Of a DNA stretch of 10,165 nt, positions 1 through 6,795 are shown in pieces. Under the pieces are notes generated by a model. That model was given only the letters and a program-made list of their open reading frames with translations. It was not told the origin of the DNA and made no database searches. The stretch lies in assembly GCA_003990745.1 (NCBI GenBank), contig RBNI01007580.1:1-10165 (forward strand), in the 5' to 3' direction. The stretch comes from Jimgerdemannia flammicorona. Its lineage: Eukaryota; Mucoromycota; Endogonomycetes; Endogonales; Endogonaceae. A program made the translations under genes and the position numbers. How positions within the stretch are numbered: the stretch's first letter is position 1; each line of letters starts with the position of its first letter.

Positions 1-36
<36 letters not shown>
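1..36 (+). repeat. Poly(A) run at window edge, probable retroelement tail
   Basis: Thirty-six consecutive A residues begin the window and are cut by its edge, so the true length is unknown. Two other poly(A) runs in this window (966-986 and 3433-3448) end elements that carry AATAAA just upstream, so this is most likely the tail of another + strand non-LTR element lying to the left. The signal AATAAA, if present, would lie outside the window. Confidence 0.6.
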
Positions 37-40
<4 letters not shown>

Positions 41-986
41 TTCTGGTGGGGAGTTGTGGATTGGGCACACCATATTGGAATTCAATGATAGTGGGATAAA
101 GAAGAGTTGCCTTGGGGCCCTATAATGTGAAGATGGGACCATATACTATTGGGGGGCATTTTGTTAATCGACTTTGATATTGGTGATGGAGTCGAGTCTC
201 AGAGGGGGTTAGGACAGGATTTGTGGCCTGATAGATAGCAGTAGGCAGATATTGGAGAGAAGTAGACTGGAATGAAGTCTGGGCCTGGAGTACTGAGGTT
301 AGACAGTGGTTACCACCAAAGTACTAGGTGGTCTGATGGTATATATTATAGAGGAATGTTATGCTCAACTTTTGCTCAGGCCATCTGGTGGAGGGGAAAA
401 GTTTTGACTGTGAGAAGTATTATAATATAGAGTAGGAAGGGGGTTTTATACAGATACCTGAATATTGGCTGGGAGAGTGTGAGGTGCTGGGTGATTTCTG
501 ACTAATAGTTGAATATTGATTAGGTGTAGTATATAGGAGAGATGGTGTGAGAGGCCAATGAGAGGATTTGTGAGATAGATTTTTGGGGGGGATTAGAATG
601 GAGTGGCTTACTTTAGGTTGGATTTTAGCTATATAGATGGGGTTAGTAGATTACTGGTTGTTTGGTTTTGAGAATGAGAGGGTCTAGGACTGAGAATGCA
701 GTTGCTGAGATAAGAAGGGTTGATGGAGGACATCTTGACAGACTGGTGGCTTGGTTGGGGACTGCAGGGGGGGTGGTGATATAGTTTGATAGAGAAAATC
801 TGTAGGCAGAGTGGAGATAGAGTTGGGGTAGTAGGTGATAGAATATCTTTCAAGTATGATGGATTAGAGAGAGGCCCCCCTAGGGGAATTGGGTAGTGGG
901 AGGAGGTATTGTACTTATATCTATAGATTGGTAATTGATAATAAAATAGAAGTCTGAGTGACTTTAAAAAAAAAAAAAAAAAAAAA
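37..986 (+). mobile_element. 5'-truncated LINE fragment: ORF2 C-terminus, 3' UTR and poly(A) tail
   Basis: This is a decayed stretch with many stops in all frames, ending in a poly(A) tail. In frame 2, around 344-391, it encodes RGMLCSTFAQAIWW. That resembles the Cys-Pro-Phe-Ala-x-Ala-Val-Trp core of the zinc-binding domain at the C-terminus of many LINE reverse transcriptases (zf-RVT), with the Pro replaced. This and the tail suggest the last part of a LINE ORF2 followed by a 3' UTR. The C-poor, purine-rich + strand matches the other LINE copies here. It contains only two CpG dinucleotides by eye, so it is old. The catalytic RT core is not seen. It appears to interrupt the 5' part of LINE copy 1, whose ORF1 homology starts just after the tail. 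The left boundary is uncertain: it may simply be the base after the preceding poly(A). Assignment to a LINE is fairly safe; the domain call is tentative. Confidence 0.55.
940..986 (+). other. AATAAA signal and 21-nt poly(A) tail
   Basis: AATAAA lies at 940-945 and a run of 21 A residues at 966-986, a spacing of 20 nt. This is the arrangement expected when a polyadenylated transcript is reverse transcribed into the genome. It marks the 3' end of the LINE fragment to its left and the point where LINE copy 1 sequence begins. Confidence 0.75.
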
Positions 987-2494
987 TAAGAGTATGACTT
1001 AAAAATAGAGTCTTTTGGTAGAGAGAGTAGATTAAGAGGGTAGGGTAGAAGTTAGTTGCCTGACAGAGATAGAGGAGAATAGGGGCTGATTAGTTTTACT
1101 GAAAAGATAAATGCAGAGGGTTGACTAAGTAGTACTCAGAGTAGCAAGACAGACATGAGGAATATAGTAAGCACTGGGAGAATAGAAGGATTATTGGCTG
1201 GAATAATAGATATAGAGGCTAGTAGAGCTGTGGCTGAGGGCAGAGATAGGACAACTGATAGTAGTATAACTAGAGATCTGAGAAAAAAATCCAGATATAA
1301 TAGCTGAAAGCAGGGCTAGACTAGTAGGCTGTGAAATAAAAGGAGATTTGGCAGATAGTATGATAGGTCTGGCAGTAGTTCTATTACTCAAGAAGTCAAT
1401 TTTGGAATTCACTATCATATTATACTTCTGGGAGCTAATAGTAATAATAAAGATAGTATTAGAGCTAATCTTGAAGTAGATAACTAGAGTAGCTTTAGTG
1501 AAGTTCTTGTGGGGGCCGGAGAGAGTTGAGCTGAGCTTTGAGAAGACCAGACAATTAGAGGAGGCTTTGAAGACTGGATTGACATTTGGAGAGATAGTGA
1601 TACTAATGGTCAGATACTTAAGATGAGACCCCAGAGTAGTCCTGCTTCTGATGAAAGAGATTCTCATGGTAATGATAGTTGAGACTAAACAAAGGGTAGA
1701 GAAGATGATAGCAGAGTATAGAGAAGTAATAGATATTGAATCCTATGTAGGTCTGAGAGAGAGTAGCATTCAGAACTAGAGATATAGATATCTGACTTTG
1801 GCTTCCTGAGAGAGAGGCCAATGGAAAGGCTCAGAACAGACCTTTAGTAATAATGTAAGAGATATTCATATATAAGATAATGAGATATAGATAAGAAGTA
1901 GGGTCTGCTAAAGGCTATAGAGGAGCTCAGTAAAGCAGTAGAGTATCAGATAGCTATATGAAGAGCTTATGAGGCATTGATATATTTGGAAGTAGTGAAA
2001 GAGAAGAAATAGTGGGTGAATAAGATATTTTGAGAGAAGGGTCAGAGAAGGAAGAGGCAGAAGGAGCTGTGGATAAGTTTGTAGAATGAGCCTGCTGTTG
2101 GGGCTAGTGTGACCTCTAGTAAATCAACAGTAAGTACCTGAACTAGAGATAGAGTTGGAGAGATATCAGGAAGTATGGCTAAGAATAGGGAGGATAGAGA
2201 TAAGTAACTTTATGATAAAGGTATACTTAAAGTCTGAGAGGAGAAGTAGAGGCTAGAGTTGAGAACTAATGCTCAGATCTAGAAGATTGAGGTAGATGTG
2301 GAGATGAGGGGTATACAGAGAGTTAGGTTTGAGGTATCTGATGTTACAAAGAGAGGGCAGGTGGTTGGAGTTGTAGAAAATAAGTTATAAAATATTTTAG
2401 AGAAGGAGTGAGATGAGTCAGCAAGTATGAGTACTAATGTTTTGATACAGAGAGGAGAGAGACTATCAATCTCTAGCAGAAAGAGTATTAAAGA
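987..2494 (+). pseudogene. LINE copy 1 ORF1, 5' part (broken)
   Basis: This is a relic of the ORF1 protein, presumed to be the nucleic-acid-binding component of the retrotransposition particle. Similarity to copy 2 ORF1 can be followed from about 1020 (a faint match to the Gly/Arg-rich N-terminus). It is clear at 1330-1460, where the GDLADS-x-MGL stretch and the following KKSI segment recur, and again at 2290-2440, where EVDVEMRGIQRVRF aligns with the copy 2 segment after its 7918 stop. It lacks the first dozen or so codons because it starts directly after another element's poly(A). There are dozens of TAG/TGA/TAA codons and several frame changes, so it cannot be translated. The coding frame is lost at 2494, where a 954-bp insertion begins, and resumes after it. 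Confidence 0.75.
2479..2494 (+). repeat. Target-site duplication, left copy
   Basis: GAAAGAGTATTAAAGA here pairs with GGAAGAGTATTAGAGA at 3449-3464, 14 of 16 positions matching with a 10-base identical core (AAGAGTATTA). The right copy lies directly after a poly(A) tail, as a target-site duplication from target-primed reverse transcription should. The two mismatches are A/G transitions. Confidence 0.8.
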
Positions 2495-3448
2495 TAATAC
2501 CCCTTTCTCTGCTATCTTACCAGTCACAAGGTTTGGTAAGCAATCTTTCAAGTCTTCTTTCTCCTATTATTATCCCCTCTACCTCAGATTGGTTTGCTAT
2601 CTCTACAAGAGCATAATGGAAGAGAGGAAATAGTGATGAGTTGCCCCTTTATCAGCATCAGATTGGTGTCTTCTCCACTTTTTTGTAGTTTCTGATACCT
2701 TTGACTATATCTGGAGTATACTTATTTTGATATAGTATCTTCTTTCTTTTGCTATCATCAATAAGGTATTGTCTGAAGTATTATAGACTATATATAGAGT
2801 CAGCTGACCTTGGGCATCAAGTGCTAATATAGATTACCAACAGGTCTCCAGTATCTGTGGTAGGGCCCTCTAAGCTTTGGCAAGCTTCCTGGTGATTGTA
2901 GTTCTGATATAAGTGACTACTTTTTGAGTGGAGTTGGAGATAGCCATCATAGATAAGAGGAAGGATAATTATAGTAGACCAGTAGGGTGTCAGGCTGGGG
3001 GCAGTCATCATAAGTAGTGGGGTATTAGAGGTCTCCTCTCACATTATGTGTAAGTCCTCTACTTATCTTATCAAAGAGAACCAGGTCATACCCATAATTC
3101 TATACTTTGAGAAGAGTTTTTCTTTATCTATCACTCTCTTTGAGATAGTGGGGACTATTCTATTTGCCTTGAGTGTGGCCTTGTACATACATTGGGGTTT
3201 CCAATGTGTATCTAAAAGTATATATTTGTTACTCCTGGGTGATAGAGAGAGTATGGTATGCAGAATAAGATATAGGAAAATTTTCCTTGCTGTGTCTGGT
3301 ATGATTAAGCTACTGGATAATAGCTAGTCTAGATTTAATGAGAGTGTGGTACTTGATAGGTGATGGGAGAGGGTTTTGGCCTATATAGTCTAGGTTCCAT
3401 TCCAATAAAATCTGTGGGACTTTGGGTCTATTAAAAAAAAAAAAAAAA
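2495..3448 (+). mobile_element. 954-bp poly(A)-tailed retro-insertion in LINE ORF1, body unidentified
   Basis: This segment is flanked by a 14/16 target-site duplication and ends with AATAAA (3404-3409) and 16 A residues (3433-3448), so it was almost certainly inserted by reverse transcription of a polyadenylated RNA. Removing it restores colinearity of copy 1 ORF1 with copy 2 ORF1. Its composition differs from the surrounding LINE: the + strand is pyrimidine-rich rather than purine-rich for most of its length. The last 70-100 bases before the tail resemble the end of the LINE fragment at 37-986. Upstream of that I recognise no protein. The longest + strand open stretch (3046-3327, 93 codons) has a hydrophobic segment (TILFALSVALYIHWGF) but no motif I can place, and may be chance. 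No CpG is seen. It could be a processed copy of a host mRNA, a SINE-like non-autonomous element with a LINE-derived tail, or a 5'-truncated LINE of another family. Confidence 0.8.
3404..3448 (+). other. AATAAA signal and 16-nt poly(A) tail of the insertion
   Basis: AATAAA occupies 3404-3409 and the poly(A) tail 3433-3448, 23 nt apart. This fixes the insertion's orientation as + and its 3' end as 3448. Confidence 0.8.
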
Positions 3449-3464
3449 GGAAGAGTATTAGAGA
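3449..3464 (+). repeat. Target-site duplication, right copy
   Basis: This is the partner of 2479-2494. The bases continue directly into LINE ORF1 sequence (GACTTGATGTG here, AACTTACTTTGGATGTG in copy 2), confirming that the host element resumes at this point. Confidence 0.8.
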
Positions 3465-3891
3465 CTTGATGTGAATAATCAAGATAATGAATAACTTGAC
3501 TGCTGAGTAGCTGAGAGAGGTAGACTTATGGGTGGTTAGTGAGGAATAGTAGGAGTGAGTATTGAGGAGCAATAGACTAGTAGTTAAACTGAAGGCTAAT
3601 GCACTAGCTGTCTTGCTGGATGATGTAAGTTATAAGATTAATGAGATAAGAGAGGTTGAATTAGTAATAATACATAGTAGAGGAAGAGCTGCTTTCTGGT
3701 TTAAGCAAAGGTATGATCTGTAATATTAATAAGAGCTTTATAAGTAATATAAAGAGAATATAGAGGAGAAGAATAATAAGATAATCACTGAGATACTGGT
3801 TGGACTTGAGATAAGAGAGGCTGAGATAGAAGAGACTATAGCAGAGTATTGTCTAAACTTGACTTGGGAGGAGTTGAGTATAGAGCTGTAA
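3449..3891 (+). pseudogene. LINE copy 1 ORF1, 3' part (broken)
   Basis: This continues ORF1 after the insertion. The segment encoding MNNLTAE-stop-LREVDLWVVS aligns with MNNLAAEELGEVDLRVMS of copy 2, followed by matching stretches through AxLAVLLDDVSYKINE. The C-terminal acidic region is recognisable but frame-shifted. The last codon is judged to be TAA at 3889-3891, because it aligns with the TAG at 8554-8556 in copy 2; the stop at this place is therefore ancestral rather than mutational. Many in-frame stops make it untranslatable. Confidence 0.75.
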
Positions 3892-3920
3892 AGAGTTAGA
3901 TTCTATAATATTAACTCTCT

Positions 3921-4393
3921 ATAAATAGAAAAACTAACATTTTCTCATTAAATATCAATAGCTTGAGAGATACTGTTAGGTATTAGAATATTTTCTCTTT
4001 ACTGAAGAGATTGGAGACTGATCTCTTTCATTTGCAGAATATATATTGAGAGGAGGATTTGGATGAGTAAGAGTAGATAAGTGAATAGAATAGTGTTGTA
4101 GTTTTGAGGAATAAAGTAGGAATTAGTACAATAGGGTAATAAACTCTATAAAGTTGGAAGCTAGAGTGACCAACTAGTCTGAGAGAAGTAGTATAGACTA
4201 GAGTAGAGATCTGTTATAGTTAACTCATATTATTGCCTAACAGTATAGAGTGAGCATATTGAGTAGTTAGATGAACTTCTTAATTATAGTATATTGACTG
4301 AGACTGAGGTTAATGTCCTTGAGAGAGATTTCAATATAATCAGAGATATAATATTAGATAAGTCTGAATGTGGACAGAGTTCTGGAGATAGTT
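3921..4393 (+). pseudogene. LINE copy 1 ORF2, endonuclease domain, first part (broken)
   Basis: This is the relic of the apurinic/apyrimidinic-type endonuclease that nicks the target in target-primed reverse transcription. The first codon aligned to the copy 2 ATG is ATA (3921-3923), a G-to-A loss of the start. In frame it reads NIFSLNINSLRD, the first conserved EN motif. LETDLFHLQN follows, with Asn where the metal-binding Glu normally sits (copy 2 has Asp), and further on VLERDFNIIRD for the GGDFN motif. There are at least six in-frame stops in the first 80 codons, nearly all TAG or TGA. Coding is interrupted at about 4393 by an AT-rich element and resumes around 4738. Confidence 0.8.
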
Positions 4394-4467
4394 CTCTCAA
4401 TTAATCAAAGTACTCTCAATTAATCAAAGTACTCTCAATTAATCAAAGTACTCCCAATTAATCAAAG
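4394..4467 (+). repeat. 19-bp tandem repeat, about four units
   Basis: CTCTCAATTAATCAAAGTA is repeated exactly at 4394-4412, 4413-4431 and 4432-4450. A fourth partial unit (4451-4467) has one T-to-C change. The array forms the left end of the AT-rich insertion in LINE copy 1. There are no spacers of unique sequence between units, so it is not a CRISPR array. Confidence 0.95.
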
Positions 4468-4737
4468 GTCCAATTCAATTTGAGATTTGATTCAAACTCT
4501 ATTTTTTGAAATTTAATAAATCAATAAAAATATGTCTAAATTTAATAATCCTTACTTATTAGATTTCTCTCTATAAGAGGAATCTAATAAACTGAGATTA
4601 TTAAATTTGGATGTATCTTTGTCAAGTTATAATATTTCTAAAAATAGGTTTGAATTGGACTCTCAATATGATTTGAATTTGATTTGATTCAATTGATCCT
4701 CAATTTTATTTAATTTGAATTGATTTGATTTATTTAG
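4468..4737. mobile_element. AT-rich hairpin element, MITE-like
   Basis: This is a non-coding, very AT-rich insertion that interrupts the LINE endonuclease. An imperfect inverted repeat spans 4468-4660. Arms of about 73 bp (4493-4565 and 4581-4652) surround a 15-nt loop. An outer perfect 11-bp pair, GTCCAATTCAA at 4468-4478 and TTGAATTGGAC at 4650-4660, also contributes. The right flank (4661-4737) is built from TTTGATT/TTTGAATT-like words with no strict period. Together with the 19-bp tandem array on the left it makes an insertion of roughly 345 bp. No reading frame, no CpG. The right limit is placed by where LINE similarity resumes and is uncertain by some 10-20 bp; a target duplication could not be assigned. 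A miniature inverted-repeat transposable element is the most likely identity, though a simple palindromic expansion is possible. Confidence 0.65.
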
Positions 4738-5590
4738 AAGTACTAGCTAGAGGCTACAGTAGAGAGCTAGATATTTGGGAGAATGTGAAGAGGCTCAGCT
4801 CTCTGATAGATATTAGCAGGGTATTATAGAGTGATCATTTAGTCTATACTCATTAGATGAGTGGACTTGAAATGAGGATGACTAAATGCTGATAGCTAAC
4901 TGCTAGAGATTAGATGTGTAGAGATTATTAGAACATAGTTAGTTTAGAGAGAATGAGGATGGGCCTGAACATTGGCGACTCTATTTCTCTTTGCTGGTTG
5001 AGAAGAAGTTGTGGGATATTTAGATTAGAGATATTGAGTTGAAGATTACTTATTGAAACCAATAAGGGTCTCTCAGTAAGGATCTATTGAATATGGTTAA
5101 AGGAAGCTGCTAGAGTATACTAGAGAGAGACTAGTTGGTCTGCTGGAAAGGAGTGATAAAGAAAAGTAAGGTGAGCTTCTGATTGGTTGGTCAGATTATA
5201 TTTGGAATAGGCTGAATTATTTAGTTATAAGGTAGTGATTAATTGGAGATTAGTAAGGACCAAGTTAGAGATAGTGGAGTTGCAGAGAGTATTGAGTGAA
5301 GTGGAGGAAACTTGTATAAAGACTATGGTAACTTAGTTATAATGGCAGGAGCTAGAGGAAGGCAATCTTCTAAGTACCTATCATGGCTTCTTTAAGTGAG
5401 GAGAGTGAGGCAGTAGTGAGATAGGATATTGGATATCAAGAATATACTAGTATATAGTACTTAACAGATTCTGAGATCTCTGAAGGAGAGATGGAGAGGT
5501 CTATAGAGTGAGAAAAAAGAGAGCACTGATGTTGAGGTTATTGAACATTCTCTGTTAGATTGGCAATCCCTATTAGTTGATAGTATTTGG
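4738..5590 (+). pseudogene. LINE copy 1 ORF2, endonuclease end and linker (broken)
   Basis: This resumes ORF2 after the hairpin element. LDIWENVKRLSSLID aligns with LMAWEEVERLSALIG of copy 2, and VYTH with copy 2 VYTHW. The segment carrying the catalytic Ser-Asp-His triplet in copy 2 (9259-9267) is missing: 60 bases here correspond to 102 in copy 2, a 42-bp loss, before EDGPEHW resumes the alignment at about 4953. The following linker matches copy 2 only loosely up to the LEEG segment at about 5350 that precedes the RT. Stops and frame changes are frequent. The endonuclease could not have worked after this deletion. Confidence 0.7.
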
Positions 5591-6205
5591 AATTTGATTC
5601 TACTGATTGAAGAGGAGGAGCTTCACTAGATCCTGGCTACCATAAAATTAGACACAGTACTAGATAAGGATAGTTTGCCCTGAGACTTCTAGAAGAAGAT
5701 AATGGGAGTTTCTAGAGTATTGAGAGAGATAATAGTACTTTGTAATTATGTTCTTCAATCTGGAGATCTGATAGTACCACTGTTCAAGAATAAAGATAAG
5801 AGAGAGGATTCTAAGAAATGATAGTTAATCATACTTCTAAATATGGACAGGAAGCTTGTCATGAAGATAATTATTATACAGCTACAGAGGGTGGACTAGA
5901 GGAGCAGTGAAGCTATATTGGAGACTGGCTTATTAGAGATTGTACAGCTTAGGTACATGGTGTGATTGAGGGGGTGAGGGTGAGTGAGTTGAATAAGAGG
6001 TTGGTCTTTCTGGATCAAGAGAAGGCCTATAATTATATTTAGAGAGTTTGGCTAAGAAAGATACTAGACAGAATTAGAATTTCTCAGTAATTCTGAATTT
6101 CAATAATTAGTCTACAGAAGGATGGTTGTATAGCCCTTATGTATATTAGTCATTATAGTATAGAATTCTTATTAAATAGAGGTGTTTCTCAGAAAGATCT
6201 ATTGT
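5591..6205 (+). pseudogene. LINE copy 1 reverse transcriptase, N-terminal half (broken)
   Basis: This is the non-LTR reverse transcriptase relic that would copy element RNA into the nicked target. In frame 2 from 5663 comes KDSLP-stop-DF, the D-G-L-P-x-D-F entry motif, then VPLFKNKDKREDSKK and LIILLNMDRKLVMK, matching the PLYKKGD and WRPISLLN-x-x-YK motifs. The frame shifts between about 5860 and 5940 to frame 1. There it reads RLVFLDQEKAYNYI, the first catalytic Asp motif, with Asp at 6013-6015 preserved, and FLLNRGVSQKD, matching the R-G-V-R-Q-G motif, near 6171-6200. It ends abruptly at 6205, where copia-like sequence starts. The YxDD catalytic box, thumb and C-terminal domain are therefore absent from this place. 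The missing half may lie beyond the nested elements to the right. Confidence 0.85.
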
Positions 6206-6285
6206 TGTTGGAATGATAACTCAATATGTCAATATGTGACCTTATGCCATATTATCGACAGACTCTTTATCATTTTTGTCAATAT
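6206..6285. mobile_element. Possible end of a Ty1/copia LTR
   Basis: LINE RT homology stops where the sequence TGTTGGAATGATAACTC begins. TG followed by TTGGAA is a common terminus of copia-type LTRs, and being a near-palindromic end (TTCCAACA on the other strand) it fits either orientation. The next 80 bases match neither LINE sequence nor the copia RNase H that follows on the minus strand. Only one terminus is seen, without a matching CA end or target duplication, so this is a tentative call based on position and terminal bases. Confidence 0.4.
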
Positions 6286-6469
6286 GGAAGAGATATCTGG
6301 TTGTAGACTGACAGTCATTCAAGTCTCTGATCTAATTGGTTTCATATATATCAGGTAGCCAGATGCCATTACTCTTGTCATTACTCTCACTCAATTCAAT
6401 GTTACTTTCCAATGTGAGCATATAGTTTACTGATCTCTTTAGGTATCTAAAAATCCTCTTAATTGCTGA
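6245..6469 (-). pseudogene. Ty1/copia RNase H fragment
   Basis: On the minus strand an almost open frame reads SAIKRIFRYLKRSVNYMLT and, about 35 codons later, RDLNDCQSTTRYLFHI. These match the A-x-x-R-I-L-R-Y-L-K-G-T and G-D-x-x-D-R-x-S-T-S-G-Y segments of the RNase H domain of copia-type Pol, which degrades the RNA strand of the replication hybrid. The single internal stop, TAG between Asn and Ile, sits where copia proteins have Trp (D-W-A-G-D), so it is a TGG-to-TAG change. Similarity ends after FHI; the expected S-W-S-S-K-x-Q segment is absent. The strand is opposite to that of the LINE copies. This is a short rearranged remnant, not an intact element. Confidence 0.75.
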
Positions 6470-6502
6470 TCAGTAGTGTAGTATTACTCATACTATGATA
6501 AT

Positions 6503-6746
6503 AGAGAAAGAAGGCCCAGCAGGAGCCAGGAGAGTGAATTCAGAGCCATAGTTGAAGCAGATAGAAGATATGTAAAAAGATGAGTATAAGGGGGATGAAC
6601 AATGAATATAACTGAAAATACATCAGAGGAAGAAGGCTCAGTGGGAGCCAAGAGAGTGAACCCAGAGCTATGGTCAAAGAAGCAAGAATAGAGAATATAT
6701 ATAGTAAGGTATATATAAGGAAGACACACCATTCAGGTTACACAAT
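6503..6746 (+). repeat. 122-bp sequence in two tandem copies upstream of LINE copy 2
   Basis: 6503-6624 and 6625-6746 are diverged tandem copies. The first 60 bases align closely (GAAGAAGGC-CAG, GGAGCCA-GAGAGTGAA, CAGAGC-AT), and differences there are mostly transitions. Similarity weakens but persists to the end (TATAAGG in both). The second copy runs into the leader shared by LINE copies 2 and 3. It may be promoter-type repeats of the LINE 5' end, or the flank (copia LTR) that copy 2 landed in. The second reading is favoured by the absence of this sequence in front of copy 3. Confidence 0.7.
6712..6720 (+). promoter_or_regulatory. TATA-like box upstream of LINE copy 2
   Basis: TATATAAGG lies 14-22 bp upstream of 6734, the first base of the leader shared between copies 2 and 3. 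The spacing is slightly short for a TATA-directed start at the 5' end of the element. It may belong to the flanking LTR-like sequence rather than to the LINE. No equivalent box precedes copy 3 at 9812. Confidence 0.35.
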
Positions 6747-6795
6747 CTTTGGAGAGTACTTACAACATCGTTTTTGGAGAAAAGAGACTAACAAT
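6734..6795 (+). promoter_or_regulatory. LINE leader (5' UTR) of copy 2
   Basis: These 62 bases before the ORF1 ATG are conserved with 9812-9873 of copy 3, including GGTTACACAA, the ATCGTTTTTGGAGAAA region and GAGACTAACAA directly before the ATG. The conservation in two independent insertions shows it is part of the element. It probably contains the transcription start and, as in other LINEs, may hold internal promoter elements. Confidence 0.6.

Larger units (their letters stand above)
987..6205 (+). mobile_element. LINE copy 1, heavily mutated, with two internal insertions
   Basis: This is a two-ORF non-LTR retrotransposon relic, recognised by colinearity with the better copy at 6734-9811 and by endonuclease and RT motifs of its own. 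The order is ORF1 (987-2494, resumed at 3449-3891), a 29-nt spacer, ORF2 endonuclease (3921-4393, resumed about 4738-4960), a linker, then RT (about 5600-6205). Two foreign pieces interrupt it: a poly(A)-tailed insertion at 2495-3448 and an AT-rich hairpin element at about 4394-4737. The right end is cut inside the RT by copia sequence, before the catalytic YxDD box. CpG is almost absent (two by eye: about 1517 and 4977) and stops are dense in every frame. Where copy 2 aligns, most differences are C-to-T or G-to-A. The divergence also includes indels, so copy 1 is an older copy or a related subfamily. Confidence 0.85.

Noticed and set aside
2479..2633. Small + strand frame 2427-2633 as a gene
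   Set aside because: It spans the junction between LINE ORF1 and the retro-insertion, so the reading frame is accidental.
3046..3327. 93-codon + strand frame with a hydrophobic segment, possibly a small membrane protein
   Set aside because: It lies inside a decayed retro-insertion, has no recognised motif, and AT-rich sequence easily gives hydrophobic runs. Kept only as a description of the insertion.
4394..4467. CRISPR-like repeats
   Set aside because: The 19-bp units are directly adjacent with no spacers and the context is a eukaryotic retrotransposon.
6503..6746. LINE promoter monomers like those of mouse L1
   Set aside because: Copy 3 begins at the same leader base but lacks this repeat in front, so the repeat is more likely flanking sequence. 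Left as a question in the findings.
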